A DNA stretch of 64,000 nucleotides. It comes from Lagopus muta (taxonomy: Eukaryota; Chordata; Aves; Galliformes; Phasianidae). The DNA lies in the NCBI RefSeq assembly GCF_023343835.1, contig NC_064471.1, positions 4,887,598-4,951,597 on the forward strand, written 5' to 3'. Under the pieces are notes generated by a model. The model searched no databases. It was not told the origin of the DNA and saw only the letters and a program-made list of their open reading frames with translations. The position numbers and the translations under genes were made by a program. Position 1 is the first letter of the stretch. The number at the start of each line of letters is the position of its first letter. Shown piece by piece: positions 10,115-17,670 of the stretch.

Positions 10115-10117
<3 letters not shown>
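8045..10117 (-). CDS. gag: Gag with two predicted membrane segments and a coiled coil
   Basis: 690 codons. Residues about 15-43 are hydrophobic (TYWALIKLATLLYGAIGLYN). A loop with the sequon NFT (about 69-71) follows, then a clear membrane segment at about 94-117 (LVALLISLNVSLIISLSISI). Residues 125-188 form a domain conserved with A-vi (WQGVWKGLGK...IWGLANAY). Residues about 195-262 are a highly charged coiled coil with ER(D/E)xL repeats. About 270-345 is a Pro/Arg-rich linker, and about 350-570 is capsid-like (EIRSLRKDFSRHPNEPIATW, ARDSAIDRGIS, DPERARCTPNMW). The C-terminus has a basic KRRRPPARTS patch and the conserved LWHYLRDHGEDM. No CCHC zinc knuckle is present. The AUG at 10117 directly follows a long A tract. 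The membrane topology is predicted only. Confidence 0.88.

Positions 10118-10152
<35 letters not shown>
10117..10152 (-). promoter_or_regulatory. A tract immediately upstream of the gag AUG
   Basis: The plus strand has 36 consecutive T, so the element's RNA would carry about 35 A directly before and running into the AUG. The A-vi leader lacks this tract at its gag start. Homopolymer length may be affected by sequencing. Confidence 0.75.
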
Positions 10153-10316
10153 CAGAGGCAAGATAGTAAAGCTTAGAGTTTACAAATATTCTACGATACT
10201 GGCAGTCCGCCTGGAGTTTTCAAGGTCACGTTTTCAGAGAGTAGCGGTGAAACAGATAAGCTTTACCAACGGAACTCTCCGAGAGCAGAGAGTCTAAACA
10301 GCTAGAAAGCAACTGT

Positions 10317-10334
10317 TGCCCGCATTCTCCACCA
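10317..10334 (-). promoter_or_regulatory. Primer-binding site of A-ii (tRNA not assigned)
   Basis: Five T follow the 5' LTR end, then TGGTGGAGAATGCGGGCA. It begins with the TGG expected opposite a tRNA CCA end. I could not match it with confidence to a known tRNA. The related copies A-iv and A-vi instead have TGGCGCCCAACGTGGGGC (tRNA-Lys CUU). A-iii retains TTTGGTGG at the same place. Confidence 0.7.
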
Positions 10335-10338
10335 AAAA

Positions 10339-10866
10339 TGTCAACGGTTTATGGGCTGGTCCGGCCCAGTTCCGTGACCAGCAGGGCGGAGGGATCTGCG
10401 GATCCGCGCCTCTGGGAAAGGGGAAGCAGGGGACCCCAAAATACTTGAAAACAACAGCACTGATCTGAGGTGAAACAAATGATTTTACTAAATATAGTAT
10501 TAGTAAAATACAATGAGAGAGAGAGAGAGAGAGAGAGTCTGTTTGAATTGTATAGACCTCACCACAATGCTGGGGTGAGAAGTGCAGTCCAGTTGAGTGA
10601 CTGAAGTACAGACGGCGAAGCGCAGGCGGCGAAGCGCAGGCGGCGAAGCGCAGATAGCGAAGCGCAGACAGCGAAGAGCAGGCGAAGAAGAAGGATCAGG
10701 TGACCTTGCTTGGAGTTATATCCCCTTGCTGACCGCAAAGTCTCCTGGGGAAAAGTAGTTCTTCTCCGACGGACGAACATTCGGCAGATATCAAACCCCA
10801 CCCCCAATGCATTACATGATGTTATGGTGTGGAATACTGATGACCAAAAATCATAAAACCATGACA
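10339..10866 (-). promoter_or_regulatory. A-ii 5' LTR (promoter LTR, 528 bp)
   Basis: Identical by eye to the LTR at 4285-4812. On the minus strand, U3 holds the GC-rich 14-bp repeats, each containing TGCGCTTCGC-like units. A TATA-like GATATAAC lies upstream of the repeats and a TC tract downstream. I see no canonical AATAAA, so the polyadenylation signal is unclear. Confidence 0.92.
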
Positions 10867-11005
10867 CAGGATCTTGTCCTGATGGGGGATTTCAACCACC
10901 CAGATATCTGCTGGGATAGCGGCACGGTGGGTGGCAGACAATCCAGGAGATTCCTGGAGTCTGTTGAGGACAACTTCCTAGTCCAGGTAATAGCTGGACC
11001 AACCT
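10867..11005 (+). mobile_element. CR1 endonuclease continuation after A-ii, with right target duplication
   Basis: CAGGAT (10867-10872) is the second target duplication. The frame then reads LVLMGDFNHPDICWDS, containing the GDFN motif of the AP-endonuclease fold, and continues to VQVIAGPT near 11005. CR1 similarity then ends, so the downstream RT part is deleted. Confidence 0.85.
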
Positions 11006-11267
11006 GAGGTGAAGCCCTACAGAATGCTGAGCACTTGGAGCTGTGCTATAAGCTCAGCAAGAAGCTGTCATCCAGTTCAGCTGTGTTCTGTGTGAATTCC
11101 AGCCCATAGAGAGCAGAGTGAGACATTCCTCAGCTCTTTGCAATCCAAGCAGCAACAACAATTTTTAAGTCAACCTCACTGGCACAATTTCACTGCTTTT
11201 TACTCAGAAGTTGATTAAATCAGGGATTACACAACCAGCAGCCTTCACAGTAGGAAATGAGACTCAA
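11006..11267. other. Unassigned spacer
   Basis: No recognisable coding or repeat similarity is seen between the CR1 endonuclease end and the older CR1 fragment. Confidence 0.4.
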
Positions 11268-11362
11268 TGACCCAGGAGCTCAATCAGGTGCTCAGAGCCC
11301 TGTCCACTATGACCTTGAATGTCTCCAAGAACGGGGCACCCATCACCTCTCTGGACAGCCTG
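11268..11362 (-). mobile_element. Old CR1, piece 1 of 3
   Basis: This is a diverged minus-strand CR1 3' segment (aacggggcacccatcacctc, ctggacagcctg). It is cut at 11362 by the ERVK element and resumes at 14855. The last six bases, AGCCTG, match AGTCTG at 14855-14860 with one change, as expected for the ERVK target duplication. Confidence 0.8.
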
Positions 11363-11389
11363 TGTTGCAGTTCAGTAAGTAAGTAAGTA

Positions 11390-11946
11390 CAGCAAGTACT
11401 GTATCCACATACTGCTGACACATGGTGGGGCTGTTTTTCATGCCTTGTGGCAGGACCGTCCAGTGAAAACGACGTAGAGGCTCAGAGTTGTTGATAGAGG
11501 GGACTGAAAAAGCAAAGCGTGGTGCGTTGTTGACATGTAGAGGAATATTAAAAAAAACAGTCTTTAAGATCAATAACTGTGAGTGGCCAATCTTGTGGTA
11601 ACGTGGTGGGGGACGGTAGTCCTGGCTGCAGGGGACCCATGTCTTCAATGACAGCATTGATACGACGGAGGTGATGTAGGAAACGCCATTTCCCCAAATG
11701 TTTCTTAATAACAAACACAGGGGAATTCCATGGGCTGGTTGTTGGTACAATATGTCCAGCACTTAGCTGTTCTTCCACAAGGTGGTTGAGGTGCAGCAGT
11801 TTTTCGCGGGAAAGGGGCCACTGGTCAACCCATACCGGGTTATCTGTTTTCCATTTCAACGGCAGGGCCTGCTGCTTATCAGTGGCCCCTAAGAAAAATC
11901 CGTAGTTAGCGACAGTCCCCATTGAGTAAGACAGTCCCTTCCCCAC
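11390..11946 (-). pseudogene. pol: ERVK reverse transcriptase, N-terminal part, frameshifted
   Basis: Residues resemble a betaretroviral RT start: [51 protein letters not shown] (first catalytic Asp). After a frameshift at an A run near 11550 it reads [10 protein letters not shown] and [17 protein letters not shown]. It stops just before the YxDD box, where it meets the LTR remnant. It is not functional. Confidence 0.85.
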
Positions 11947-12302
11947 AGAACAATGGGGCTGTCCACAATATATGGACGGATGGAGGCAACACGATGATCC
12001 GGACCAATAGCTGTTATAAGGGACGCACTCTGCTTAGGTAAAGTGCGACCACCGATCCCTGACAGGGAGGAGTGGGAGTTCACTAATGGCCAGTGCTCCG
12101 GCCAGATCGCTTTCGGAATGACCGCAATGTCCGCACTGCTGTCCAGTATACCAGAGACTTGAAAGTCCTGATTACTATATCGCAACACACAAGTGAAGGA
12201 GGGGCGGTGGAGTGAGACCTTTTGGGACCAAAAAATCGTTGGCTGGCCAGTAGACCCAAAACCTTCATTCTGTTGAGGTCGGGCAGCCGCTTTAGGTGGC
12301 AT
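11889..12302 (-). pseudogene. pro: ERVK protease
   Basis: The frame includes GILDSSADIAVIPKAIWP, the retropepsin active-site region, and a later [13 protein letters not shown] segment typical of betaretroviral protease C-termini. The active site reads DSSAD rather than DS/TGA, so the invariant Gly is replaced and activity is doubtful. It lies between dUTPase and RT as in betaretroviruses. Confidence 0.82.
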
Positions 12303-12329
12303 TGGTAAAAAGTAAATCAGTTGCTCAAT

Positions 12330-12566
12330 TCAGCAACCCGATGGGATAGTACAAGGGGGAGTAGGTGTCCATACCATGATTTTTATTTCCCCCGTATAAT
12401 CAGCGTCAATTACCCCAGGCAATACAAACAGTCCGAGTCGTGTCGATGAGGATCGCCCAATAATGAGGGCTGCACAGCCTCCCCCTAATGGTCCGTATAT
12501 TCCAGTGGGGGCAAGGACAACAGCGACACTATTCAGGACTACCTTGGCTGAGGTGGCCAGGTCCAC
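12330..12566 (-). pseudogene. ERVK dUTPase-like segment
   Basis: The sequence YGPLGGGCAALIIGRSS followed by GVIDADYTGEIKIMVWTP matches dUTPase motif order: the glycine-rich segment, then GVID.DY.GEI. It lies between the nucleocapsid and protease, the betaretroviral position. It is short and lacks the C-terminal motif, so it is probably inactive. Confidence 0.75.
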
Positions 12567-13186
12567 TCCGGCACTACCTGCGGTGCGGGCATACAGGTTG
12601 TCGCAGCCGTGGCCGGGGGCGACACCGGATAGGCGCTGACTGGGGGAGCATTTGGTGTCATCGCGTGCCCTCCCCTCGCGCTGAACCTCTGGTTTCCCTG
12701 CACTCCCAAAGGGTTACCTTGTCTGTCAAAACGAGAATGGCATTCACGGGGTTTATGACCCCCTTTACCACAACGCGCACAGAACTGAGGCGGGTGAGTG
12801 GTATTCTTTTTATTCTCCTGAGGACAATTTTTCTTTATGTGTCCATGTTGATTAGAACCATAGCAGAGCTGCTGCTGCTGCTGCTCTTGAGAGATCGCTG
12901 CAAATGCCTGAGCCACTACAGTCATTTGATGCTGATGTGTCCCAATGTTCATACAAGCAGCAACCATATCCTCTACAGTGGGATTTTTAAGAGTGCACAG
13001 TACCTTTTGACAATCTGCATTAGCATTTTCGATAGCCAATTGTTGAAAAAGCAAGGAGCGCGCCTGTTCGTTATCAACCTGTTTCTCAAGAGAATTTTTT
13101 AAGCGGTCCAAAAAGGTCATGTAAGGTTCCTGTGACTGCTGTTTAATACTAACAAAAGATTGCCGTTGTTGTCCTGCCTCTGGCAC
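12539..13186 (-). pseudogene. gag: ERVK Gag: capsid C-terminus and nucleocapsid
   Basis: It begins with the capsid major-homology-like region (EPYMTFLDRLKNSLEKQVDN) and runs into two zinc knuckles, CYGSNQHGHIKKNC and CARCGKGGHKPREC (both C-x2-C-x4-H-x4-C, though the first reads CYGS with its second Cys changed). The tail is proline rich. A break at 13187-13190 separates it from the N-terminal capsid. Confidence 0.87.
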
Positions 13187-13189
13187 TGA

Positions 13190-13861
13190 TCATAACACCC
13201 GTAATGCAAGGTGTTTTACCTGCTGGAGACCCTCGGGGGGAATGCGCGCCTGCTGAGCAGGGGTAGCAAAATCTCCTTCACCTGTAAGCGCAGTGGTATC
13301 CACCCTCCTCAAAGGGTTCCTCTGCGGCAGGGCTAAATTTTCCACCGCTTGTGTTCGAGCCAAGCTTCTCCATTTAGACTCCCAAAGCGTATACTGCATA
13401 TCTGTCATGATTAACCAACATATCATCCTGAAATCATGCGGTGTTAGAAGTGCGCTGTCACATACTGACTGAATAAGGTTAACAGTATAGGGCGCCCCTA
13501 TGCCATGGTCAGTAACCGTTGGTCGCAGATCCCGCAAAACTGAATAGGAAAGCGCCTCCCAATGGGGCTCCTGCTCTGGGGCCAGAACGACGGGGAATGC
13601 GTGTAACATGCCTGTATCCCCGACCTTTGCTGCTTCTCTCCGGACAGCAAGCCATGCATCATGAGGATCAGGGGGGAACAGGTCAGGTTCCTCCTCGGGA
13701 TCAATAGGGCCGGGGTCGAAAGGATCGTCTGGCTCCCCTTCATTATTCAAAACTAGTTTACTTTTCTGCGGCAGTGGAACAGGGGGCTTCCCCTTGCCCT
13801 TACGAGGAGGAGGGTCCCCCTCCGGCGTGGCTGGCAAAGGATCAAAGGATCCTGCAGACAT
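13190..13861 (-). pseudogene. gag: ERVK Gag: linker and capsid N-terminal domain
   Basis: An acidic, proline-rich stretch (about residues 1-70) is followed by a betaretroviral capsid N-terminal domain: FPVVLAPEQEPHWEALSY, LRDLRPTVTDHGIGAPYTVN, LLTPHDFRMICWLIM, YTLWESKWRSLA. It lies between the matrix-coding segment upstream and the zinc-knuckle segment downstream. Separate frames show that gag is broken. Confidence 0.87.
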
Positions 13862-13903
13862 GGAGGGAGCTCCCCATGCTTGTAAAGATTCAAAAATGAG
13901 ATG

Positions 13904-14124
13904 CTAGGAATCAAGCCAGGGCAGTACCGTCTTATCTCCCTTCGTAGCTGCGTCCCAAAGTTTAACACCGATGGCATCCCAAGTATTTGGGCTATACATC
14001 GTCTCGCTAGTAATAGTCGGGTCTCCCTTAACAGCCCAAGCAAGCATCTGCTGTAAATCATTAGTGGAGAACGTTTTTCCCTTCTGAAATTTTTCTAGGA
14101 TCTTCTTCTGATCCACAGTATTTT
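13904..14124 (-). pseudogene. gag: ERVK Gag matrix domain
   Basis: Starts MGNKNTVDQKKILEKF, with Gly2 and a basic N-terminus consistent with myristoylated matrix. It continues LQQMLAWAVKGDPTITS and stops at 13904. The open frame extends upstream through the leader repeats, but MGNK is the likely start. Confidence 0.8.
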
Positions 14125-14172
14125 TATTCCCCATCGTAGCGCAATTGCTTACCTTCATCCAGCGACAGGCAG

Positions 14173-14396
14173 CAGGCGTGAAGGGGGTCTGCGTTTCTTT
14201 CAACGCGCTCTCCGCATTTCTTTCAACGCGCTCACTGTTTCGCGTTTCTTTCAACACGCTCTCTGCGTTTCTTTCAACGCGCTCACTGTTTCGCGTTTCT
14301 TTCAACACGCTCTCTGCGTTTCTTTCAACGCGCTCACTGTTTCGCGTTTCTTTCAACGCGCTCACTGTTTCGTGCTTCTTTCAGCACGCTTTCAAG
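14173..14396 (-). repeat. 51-bp tandem repeat in the ERVK leader
   Basis: About four units of a 51-bp period, built from gcgtttctttcaacgcgctc and the near copy gtttctttcaacacgctc. They lie between primer site and matrix start. Because 51 is a multiple of three, the minus strand stays open, with repeated ETRNSERVERNAESVLK, in frame with matrix. Confidence 0.9.
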
Positions 14397-14408
14397 GGGA
14401 CTCGTCAG

Positions 14409-14426
14409 GTCCCTGTTCAGGCGCCA
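14409..14426 (-). promoter_or_regulatory. ERVK primer-binding site (tRNA-Lys3-like)
   Basis: TGGCGCCTGAACAGGGAC two bases from the LTR end. It differs at one position from the complement of the tRNA-Lys(UUU) 3' end. Confidence 0.85.
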
Positions 14427-14428
14427 GT

Positions 14429-14854
14429 TGTTGCAGTTCAGCAACCAGAGGCCTCTGTCATAGGAAAGTCCTTTATTCTTCTTCTTCTACTACATCTACT
14501 ATTAATCTACTATTATTCACACAACACAGCAGCACACACACATATATATATATGATTACGTATATCTTGGATACAAGTCTCAACAGTTTCAAGGCCTCCC
14601 TAAGCAACCATATCTAATCTTACATCTTGTTTCTACGTTCAGTGTTTCTTCTTGATCAAAGCGTACAGTTCCCTATTGTAAAAGATCACCACCTGTGACC
14701 ACCACCTTAGCACAGCAGAAGCAACAAACACAGTAACTAAGCAGACCTTGCTTTTGCCGTTTAGGCCTGTGAAGCCCATGGCCTCATGGAAGTCAGGCTA
14801 ACTGTGGATCCCCACGGGGGTGAACCCCCAGCAAGCTCCACATTGTCCCCTTCA
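14429..14854 (-). repeat. ERVK 5' LTR (426 bp)
   Basis: Plus-strand ends are TGTTGCAG and CCCCTTCA, that is TG...CA on the element strand. GAATAAAGG (about 14470-14480) is the likely polyadenylation signal. The target copy AGTCTG follows at 14855-14860. Confidence 0.85.
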
Positions 14855-14958
14855 AGTCTGCACCAGTGCCTCACCACCCTTATTGTGGATATAAGGAAGA
14901 AGTTCTTCAGTCTAAATCTCCCTTCTTTTAGATGGAAACCATTTCCCCTTGTCCTGGG
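14855..14958 (-). mobile_element. Old CR1, piece 2 of 3
   Basis: Continues the CR1 interrupted at 11362 (caccagtgcctcaccaccct, catttccccttgtcctgg). It is cut again at 14958 by a solo LTR. Confidence 0.82.
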
Positions 14959-15490
14959 TGAGAAACACTCATGTCCAATAAGCCAGGCTCAGGCAAAACA
15001 TGCTATGAATCACATTTTATTTTATGCTTTTGCAAGAGTGGATGCAAGAGTGGATAGGCACATCCGATCAGAAAGATGCCATTGCTTTTATTTCCTATTG
15101 CCTGACACAAGTTCCTTCCTGCTTCCTCCCTGGTTGAATACTCCAGGGTTTGCGGTCTATCCAACACTTTTAATTTTCTTATTACATTTCCCACCCCTGT
15201 TTACTGCTTGGTTAACTTCTCCTTGTTCCCCTCCTATTCATGTTTAGTTTTTCTCTTTTATGGTATGCTGAGACAACCATCTCACAGTTAACCTTGCCCT
15301 CTGCCTGCCGTTCAACCCACAGAACCAGTCTGCACCAGTACTTTTCCTGATGTTACTCAATATTGCAGATGTATTCTTTAAGCTTAACCACAAGCAGGAA
15401 CTTATCAGTACTATGAGTTCTTAGGTACATCTCTTTGTTTGCACAAGCTTTGTTCTGGGGTCATTATGCAAAAACATTTTCTCGCCCACA
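14959..15490 (-). mobile_element. Solo LTR related to the LTR at 22290-22870
   Basis: Starts TGAGAAACACTC and ends TCTCGCCCACA, matching TGAGAAACTA...CCTCTCACA at 22290-22870 in its ends. Flanks CCTGGG (14953-14958) and CCTGTC (15491-15496) are a possible diverged 6-bp target duplication. CR1 sequence resumes directly afterwards, which supports a clean insertion. Confidence 0.7.
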
Positions 15491-15630
15491 CCTGTCAAGG
15501 CAGACCCTTCTTTCTTATAGCCCCCCCCCTCCCCTTAGATACTGAAAGGTCACTCCCAGGTCTCCCCAGAGCCTTCTCCAGGCTGAATAGTCCTAGCTTT
15601 CTCCATCTGTCCTCAGATGGGAGGCATTAG
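15491..15630 (-). mobile_element. Old CR1, piece 3 of 3
   Basis: Continues the CR1 with the segment ccttagatactgaaaggtca, gagccttctccaggctgaat, ending near 15630. Confidence 0.8.
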
Positions 15631-15836
15631 AACTGCAGCCCAGCATGCTATCCCTCAGCACATGCAATGAAAGAAATCAGATTAAGATAAGAACTGATAT
15701 CACTGAAGGTAAATTGTTTCATGCTCTTAAAATATTTACCACTCTTGCTAAATATTATCCTTCAAAAGCAAAGAAACCAATGTGGGAAAGTGATCAGAAA
15801 GTGAGGTGATACTGAGAGAACTCGTAACATTGAAGA
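15631..15836. other. Unassigned spacer
   Basis: AT-rich sequence with nothing recognised. Confidence 0.4.
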
Positions 15837-16030
15837 ATAGAATCAAAGTATCATTAAGTCTGGAAAAGACATCCAAGATCCCCAAGTCCAACCCCAACAC
15901 AACCCTACAACATCCTCAACTGCCACATATCCAGTTTTTGAACACCTCCAGGGACAGGGACTCCACCACCTCTCTGGGCAGCTCATGCCAGTGCCTGACC
16001 ACTCTCTCATGACAGAAATTTCATTAAAAG
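15837..16030 (-). mobile_element. Old CR1 3'-end fragment
   Basis: Diverged CR1 tail and 3' segment (tctggaaaagacatccaaga, gactccaccacctctctggg, ccagtgcctgaccactctct). Confidence 0.82.
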
Positions 16031-17158
16031 TATAAGAAATGCATGAACAAACCTGCCTGTGTTTTCAGTTGTATCTAGGAGTTCTCTGTGTCCTATAAAG
16101 AATCCCTCAGTGCTCTAACAGATCTCTGAGTCCTGGGAGGACTCTGACAGCAAAGATTTTCTCATGGCAACAGCAGCTGCCAACAATGCCATGCTTTGCT
16201 CATGCATTGAGCACATCACTGCTGTCAGTGCATGGACTGGAAGCCCCAGTTTGGTGCGGGCAGAGCCCCATGGCCCTGACACAGCCCTGGGAGCTCCCAT
16301 CAGTGACAGGAGTCGCAGATCACAAACAGCATGGTGACAGTGTGTGATTTCACCCAGAGGAGTACTGTCACCACGTGGGCTGAAGCAGCCAATCCCCTAC
16401 TTTAGCATGCCCCAGAAGAGTTTAAGGCCAAAGAAAAACTCAACAAGTGTAGGGCTCCACCTCCACGCTTTGCTAAGACCTTCCCACTGGCCTCAGCCAG
16501 CCTCACTTACCCTGTGAGGAAACCACCACTCCAACAGTGCTAACAGCTGTAACAAACCCAAGTACCACTACACACCTACCCATGGCTCATGGCAAGAGGA
16601 CTGCCCACTGCCCTCCACCTCATGCAGGTGCTCACATGCTGCTGCCGCTCACCTGCGGCCTTCTACATCACCGGGCCATGGGGCAAGCCAGGAAGTGCAG
16701 TCCACAAGGCAGCCCCGAGAAAGCTGAAAGAATGATGGGCGTATCTGTCTTTCTTCTGCCCTTGGTAGCTTTATAGGATGTACGAGGGGGTTTCAAAAAA
16801 AGTAAAGGAAAAAAAGGTATAGCACTAATATTTCTGAAATAAAAATAGGCAGGAAGCTGCAGCAAACAAGGGTTTTTCTACAACATTTCATCTGAACTGC
16901 TGCAGTCAGATTCAATAAAAAACAAAAATAGTGATGCAAAAAAAGGAGAAAAAGAAATCACGCATATTCTAACAAACAGAAAGTTATACAAGGAAGATAA
17001 TCCCTTATCTAACAAGTTAGGAAGGCACCATGATGAAGTAGAGCTGTTTCTTATTAAAGCAGGTGTAGTTAATCCAAGTGCAAATTGAATTTCTCTTCAT
17101 TTCCTATACATGTGGCCTCTAAAAGTACCATTCCTGCAGCAGGGACAGCCTGAATCCT
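16031..17158. other. Unrecognised, possibly unique sequence
   Basis: About 1.1 kb without convincing coding, ERV or CR1 similarity. Short open frames (for example 16537-16776) show no domain. An A-rich patch with TACGAGGGGGTTTCAAAAAA lies near 16780. This is the flank into which A-iii inserted. Confidence 0.45.
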
Positions 17159-17670
17159 TTTCATGGTTTTGTGATTTTTTGTTATTGGTATGCCACATCG
17201 TAACATCATGTAGTGTACTGGGAGTTAAAGAGTTAATGCTGCAGTTCCAGGGATTGTTGATGGTTCCAGATACCTGATTCTCAGAAGAGTAGAAGAACTA
17301 CATCTCCCAGAAGACTTCAGTGTTCTGTTTTGGTTTTCCGTTCACAGAGAAAGATAAAACTGCTTGGGACTCAGGAGACTGCCCCTTCTTTTACTCATAG
17401 TCTCTGTAGTGTGTGCCCCCTAGCTGTCTCACCTTCAGAATTAGCATAAGGCCTTTGATTTTGGACACTCTCTCACTCATTTGACACATTAGCATCAATT
17501 CTGATTATAATGTGCTGTACTGTGTTACCTCGCATTGTGTTTGGATTTTTTTAGGCCCATTTCTCTAGCTTTCCCCTTATCCCCCTTCCCGTCTTCCAAG
17601 GCATGGGTCCGTGAGTCCCTCCACGCCATTAGTCATGGAACCAGATCAAACTAGCCAAAAAACACTGCCA
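17159..17670 (+). repeat. A-iii 5' LTR
   Basis: Begins TTTCATGGTTTTGTGAT (family start TGTCATGG) and ends AACACTGCCA. Preceded by ATCCT (17154-17158), matched by ATCCC at 20698-20702, a likely 5-bp target duplication. It is followed by ATATTTGGTGGC, the start of a primer site that is then lost in a deletion. Confidence 0.83.

Larger units (their letters stand above)
4285..10866 (-). mobile_element. Intact env-less ERV-L/spuma-like provirus (A-ii)
   Basis: A complete provirus on the minus strand: 5' LTR (10339-10866), primer site, 221-nt leader, gag, in-frame UAG, pol, polypurine tract and 3' LTR (4285-4812). Total length is 6582 bp. The LTRs are the same length and I see no differences. The 6-bp target duplication is perfect, and gag and pol are uninterrupted except for the UAG. 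Pol domain order is protease, RT, RNase H, integrase. There is no dUTPase and no room for env. The RT/integrase style and the absence of a zinc knuckle in Gag point to a class III (ERV-L/spuma-related) element. That family assignment comes from motif recognition, not a tree. Confidence 0.93.
11363..14854 (-). mobile_element. Beta-like (ERVK) provirus, collapsed
   Basis: Order on the minus strand: LTR, tRNA-Lys3-like primer site, tandem-repeat leader, gag (matrix, capsid, two zinc knuckles), dUTPase, protease and N-terminal RT. It then jumps directly to the last 13 bp of the 3' LTR (TGTTGCAGTTCAG at 11363-11375 on the plus strand). RT catalytic box, RNase H, integrase, env and most of the 3' LTR are deleted. 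A 6-bp target duplication with one mismatch supports the ends. TAAG repeats mark the deletion joint. Confidence 0.88.

Noticed and set aside
14173..14396. CRISPR-like array
   Set aside because: The repeats are contiguous 51-bp units without unique spacers, inside a retroviral leader of an animal genome.
15003..15247. Short host-like open frames at 15003-15247
   Set aside because: They fall inside a solo LTR bounded by CR1 sequence.
16770..16810. TACGAGGGGGTTTCAAAAAA, resembling a mariner-type terminal repeat
   Set aside because: No partner inverted repeat, TA duplication or transposase remnant was found nearby.
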